A DNA stretch of 64,000 nt, taken from contig CAILZB010000122.1 in assembly GCA_903838565.1 (NCBI GenBank), forward strand, positions 1-64,000, given 5' to 3'. Positions within the stretch are counted from its first letter, which is position 1, and each line of letters starts with the position of its first letter. Shown piece after piece: positions 61,743-64,000 of the stretch. A program made the translations under genes and the position numbers. The stretch is from an uncultured beta proteobacterium. GTDB lineage: Bacteria > Pseudomonadota > Gammaproteobacteria > Burkholderiales > Burkholderiaceae_C. The notes beneath the pieces were generated by a model that was not told where the DNA came from, did not search any database, and saw nothing but the letters and a program-made list of their open reading frames with translations.

Positions 61743-63764
61743 ATGTTCAAACCGCTCAGCCTCCTGATCTTCAAGACCCCCTGGTGGGGCATGCTGCTGG
61801 GGGGAGTGGTGATCTTGCTGACGCTGGTGATGTTTGCGCTGCCGTTCCAGGTGCTGCGGCTGTCCGAGAGCGCGGGCACTCCGCAGGAGAAGCAGGCAAT
61901 CCAGTTCGAGATCAACCAGGCGTTCAAGAATGGCGGCCTGAGCGTGGCTGAGGGCATCGTCAGCGCCATGAAGGACCGCTCGCCGGACCCGGACCGAAAG
62001 CGCGAACTGGAACGAGCCCTGGCCGAGATTGAACGCGCCCGCCATGAAGTGGGGCAGGCCGGGGACGAAGCCGCTCAGGCCGTGCGCGAGGCCGCCATGG
62101 AAGCACTGGACAGCGCACACGAGGCCGCGCAAAGCGCGCTTGAAGTCGCGCAGGAAGCACGCGAAACGATTGAAGAGTCCAGGCAGGAGGCGCTGCAGCG
62201 CTTGCGTTCCAAGGGTCTGGATGTGAGCGCCACGGAAAAGTCGCTCGACGATTTGCTGGCGGCGGCCAAGGCGAAGGAGGCCGCGGCGCAGGCGGCGCTG
62301 GACGAGATCGCCAAGTCGCGCGAGCGCCTGCGCGACTCGGCGCCGCCGAGCTCACCGCCAGCCATCAACATCGCGATCCCCTCGGGCGCGGTCGCGACCA
62401 CGGCGATCAAGATCGACGTGCCGGCATTGCCGCAGCCGCCAGGAGCGCCGCTGGCGCCGCAGATGCGCGACAGCATTCGCGCCACGGTGGCCAGCGGCAT
62501 GTGGCGGGTGGGCGTGGGCTCGGCGCTGATCCTGGTCTTCATTCCGCTGTTCGTGATGCTGCTGATCGCCAAGTTCTTCATCGACCGCTCGCATCGTGCA
62601 CTGGCCTTCGCAGAGGAGAAGGAAGAAGAGGCGCAGCTCAGCGACATGCGCCGCCAGATGACCGAAGCGCGCTTGCAGGCATTGCAGGCGCAGGTGGAGC
62701 CGCACTTCCTGTACAACACACTGGCGAACGTGCAGGCGTTGACGGAGGTCGATCCTCCCGCGGCGCATCGTCTGGTGGGGCACTTGATCGAATACCTGCG
62801 CGCGGCTCTGCCCAAGATGCGCGAAAGCAGTTCCACCGTGGGCCAGGAAGTCGAGCGCGTGCGCGCCTACCTGAATATCCTGAAGATGCGCATGGGCGAG
62901 CGGCTGGCCTTTGATATCCGGGTTCCGGAGGATCTGCTGACCCTGCCTTTTCCTCCCATGATGCTGCCCACGCTGGTGGAAAACGCCATCAAGCACGGCC
63001 TGGAGCCGCGGCGCGAAGGCGGACGCATCGACCTGCTGGTCAAGCGCGAACTGCGCGACGGCCAGGAGCGTCTGCTGCTGCAAGTCAGCGACACCGGGGT
63101 CGGTCTGTCCGAACAGGATGTCCAGACTGGCGGCGGCGTGGGCTTGAGCAACCTGCGCGAGCGCTTGCGCGCGCTCTACGGCGAGCGCGGCCGCTTCACC
63201 CTCGAAGCCAACGAACCCAGCGGCGCTGTCGCCACGCTGGACCTGCCGCTGCAGTTGCGCGCCAGCAGCGCCGACGCATCACAAGACGCAGGCGGCGCGA
63301 TGCCTTTCGTCAAGCCCGCGGCCAGCGGCTGGCGCCGTGTCTTGAGCGCCACCCGCAAGACCCATGGCATGTGGGCGACCGTGGTGTCACGCACCTTCAT
63401 CATCCTGATGCTGCTGCTGGTGGTGGGATTCTTTCTCGGGCTGGTGGGGCTGTTCACCGGCTGGCTGCCGGTGCAGATCAATCAGTTCCAGCTCGATGGA
63501 ATCGAGGGCATGGCCGTGGGTTCACTGGGCCTGCTGGTCGCCTTTGGCGCGCTGGCGCTGGTGGTGGGCTTGCTGGTGCTGCTGATGTACGGCATGGGAT
63601 TCCTGTTTGCGGGACTGCTGCTCTTCATCCCCGCGGCGATTCTCATCTCGCTGTTTCCGGTGCTGTCGCCGTTCATCCTGATCGGTTTGGTGATCTACTG
63701 GATCCTTTGGAAAAGACGCAGGAATGCCATGAATGGACACCGCAACAGCAACCACAGGCCCTGA
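61743..63764 (+). CDS. LytS-type sensor histidine kinase with C-terminal membrane segments
   Basis: The 673-residue protein has a first transmembrane helix (about 15-37) and a long alanine/glutamate-rich coiled coil (85-205). A proline-rich linker and a second helix (256-280) follow. The His_kinase domain has His321 in VEPHFLYNTLANVQAL, and the HATPase domain has LVENAIKHGLEPR (near 412), DTGVGL (near 450) and GVGLSNLRERL. About 100 further residues contain three or four hydrophobic helices (548-578, 595-656). LytS-like kinases normally keep their membrane part at the N terminus, so this tail is unusual. The start at 61743 gives a clean first helix. It probably pairs with the response regulator that follows. 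Confidence 0.88.
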   Translation: MFKPLSLLIFKTPWWGMLLGGVVILLTLVMFALPFQVLRLSESAGTPQEKQAIQFEINQAFKNGGLSVAEGIVSAMKDRSPDPDRKRELERALAEIERARHEVGQAGDEAAQAVREAAMEALDSAHEAAQSALEVAQEARETIEESRQEALQRLRSKGLDVSATEKSLDDLLAAAKAKEAAAQAALDEIAKSRERLRDSAPPSSPPAINIAIPSGAVATTAIKIDVPALPQPPGAPLAPQMRDSIRATVASGMWRVGVGSALILVFIPLFVMLLIAKFFIDRSHRALAFAEEKEEEAQLSDMRRQMTEARLQALQAQVEPHFLYNTLANVQALTEVDPPAAHRLVGHLIEYLRAALPKMRESSSTVGQEVERVRAYLNILKMRMGERLAFDIRVPEDLLTLPFPPMMLPTLVENAIKHGLEPRREGGRIDLLVKRELRDGQERLLLQVSDTGVGLSEQDVQTGGGVGLSNLRERLRALYGERGRFTLEANEPSGAVATLDLPLQLRASSADASQDAGGAMPFVKPAASGWRRVLSATRKTHGMWATVVSRTFIILMLLLVVGFFLGLVGLFTGWLPVQINQFQLDGIEGMAVGSLGLLVAFGALALVVGLLVLLMYGMGFLFAGLLLFIPAAILISLFPVLSPFILIGLVIYWILWKRRRNAMNGHRNSNHRP

Positions 63765-63767
63765 ACC

Positions 63768-64000
63768 ATGACACTGCACGCCATCATTGCCGAGGACGAA
63801 CCGATACTTCGTGCGCAGCTCAAGTCCAAGCTGGGCAAGCTCTGGCCTGAACTGCAGATCGTGGCCGACGTGGGTGACGGCGAGGCCGCGCTCGAAGCGA
63901 TCGACGCACACCGGCCCGACTTGGCCTTCCTGGACATCCGCATGCCCGAGATGACGGGCGTGGAGGTGGCGCGCAGCATCGCCGCCAACCCCGATCTGAA
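63768..64000 (+). CDS. Response regulator, receiver domain (cut by right edge)
   Basis: The 77 visible residues form the start of a receiver domain: acidic pocket in HAIIAEDEPILRAQL and phospho-acceptor aspartate in DLAFLDIRMPEMTGVEVA. Regulators paired with LytS-type kinases usually end in a LytTR DNA-binding domain, but that part is outside the window. It starts three bases after the kinase stop and is surely cotranscribed. Confidence 0.9.
   Translation, partial: MTLHAIIAEDEPILRAQLKSKLGKLWPELQIVADVGDGEAALEAIDAHRPDLAFLDIRMPEMTGVEVARSIAANPDL

Overview
The window is GC-rich chromosomal DNA of a betaproteobacterium, most likely of the order Burkholderiales (Comamonadaceae or a near relative). 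The support is gene content and gene order: rpsO-pnp-quinone oxidoreductase-tpiA-secG-tRNA-Leu-nuoA-N, rne/rluC divergent, rpmF-plsX-fabHDG-acpP-fabF, rpoE-rseA-rseB-mucD, lepA-lepB-DUF4845-rnc-era-recO-pdxJ-acpS-nagZ and grpE-dnaK-dnaJ. Almost everything is core housekeeping; the accessory part is the first kilobase.

Region 1 (1-2622) holds the end of a mobile element and its target. From the left edge to about position 972 there is an incomplete leftward gene, a small helix-turn-helix regulator preceded by four direct repeats on an exact 15-bp period, and six copies of a 19-bp motif that look like a transposase-binding array. The element abuts a 5'-truncated comEC/rec2, so this strain has probably lost ComEC-dependent DNA uptake.

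Region 2 (2680-10135) carries a circularly permuted ATP-grasp/alpha-E protein pair, then rpsO and pnp separated by a terminator and a long hairpin like the RNase III-processed pnp leader of enterobacteria, then a quinone oxidoreductase, tpiA and secG.

Region 3 (10255-25248) is tRNA-Leu(GAG) followed by the complete 14-gene complex I operon nuoA-N and a small zinc-ribbon gene. Region 4 (25309-33364) holds rne on the minus strand with a roughly 0.5-kb structured leader, divergent rluC with a HAD phosphatase, a Rieske protein and sppA, then a methyltransferase/maf pair on the minus strand. Region 5 (33363-39729) is yceD-rpmF-plsX-fabH-fabD-fabG-acpP-fabF, the fatty-acid and phospholipid start cluster.

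Region 6 (39738-44164) is the envelope-stress cluster: sigma-E, its anti-sigma factor, RseB and a periplasmic HtrA protease. A 500-bp AT-rich gap follows (44165-44665), with DnaA-box-like sites, an oriC 13-mer-like site and a strong stand-alone terminator. Region 7 (44666-52727) runs from lepA to nagZ and includes a GC-rich hairpin element between recO and pdxJ. Region 8 (52761-60892) lies on the minus strand: two hydrolases, a metallo-beta-lactamase/beta-CASP protein, and grpE-dnaK-dnaJ behind a clear sigma-32 heat-shock promoter, plus an FKBP isomerase. Region 9 (61032-64000) has a peptide deformylase and a LytS-like sensor kinase with unusual C-terminal membrane segments, followed by its response regulator, cut by the window edge.

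I found no rRNA operon, no CRISPR array and no complete insertion sequence. The least explained parts are the mobile-element end in comEC, the origin-like gap before lepA, and several RNA-structure elements (pnp leader, rne leader, dnaK-dnaJ spacer, recO-pdxJ element).
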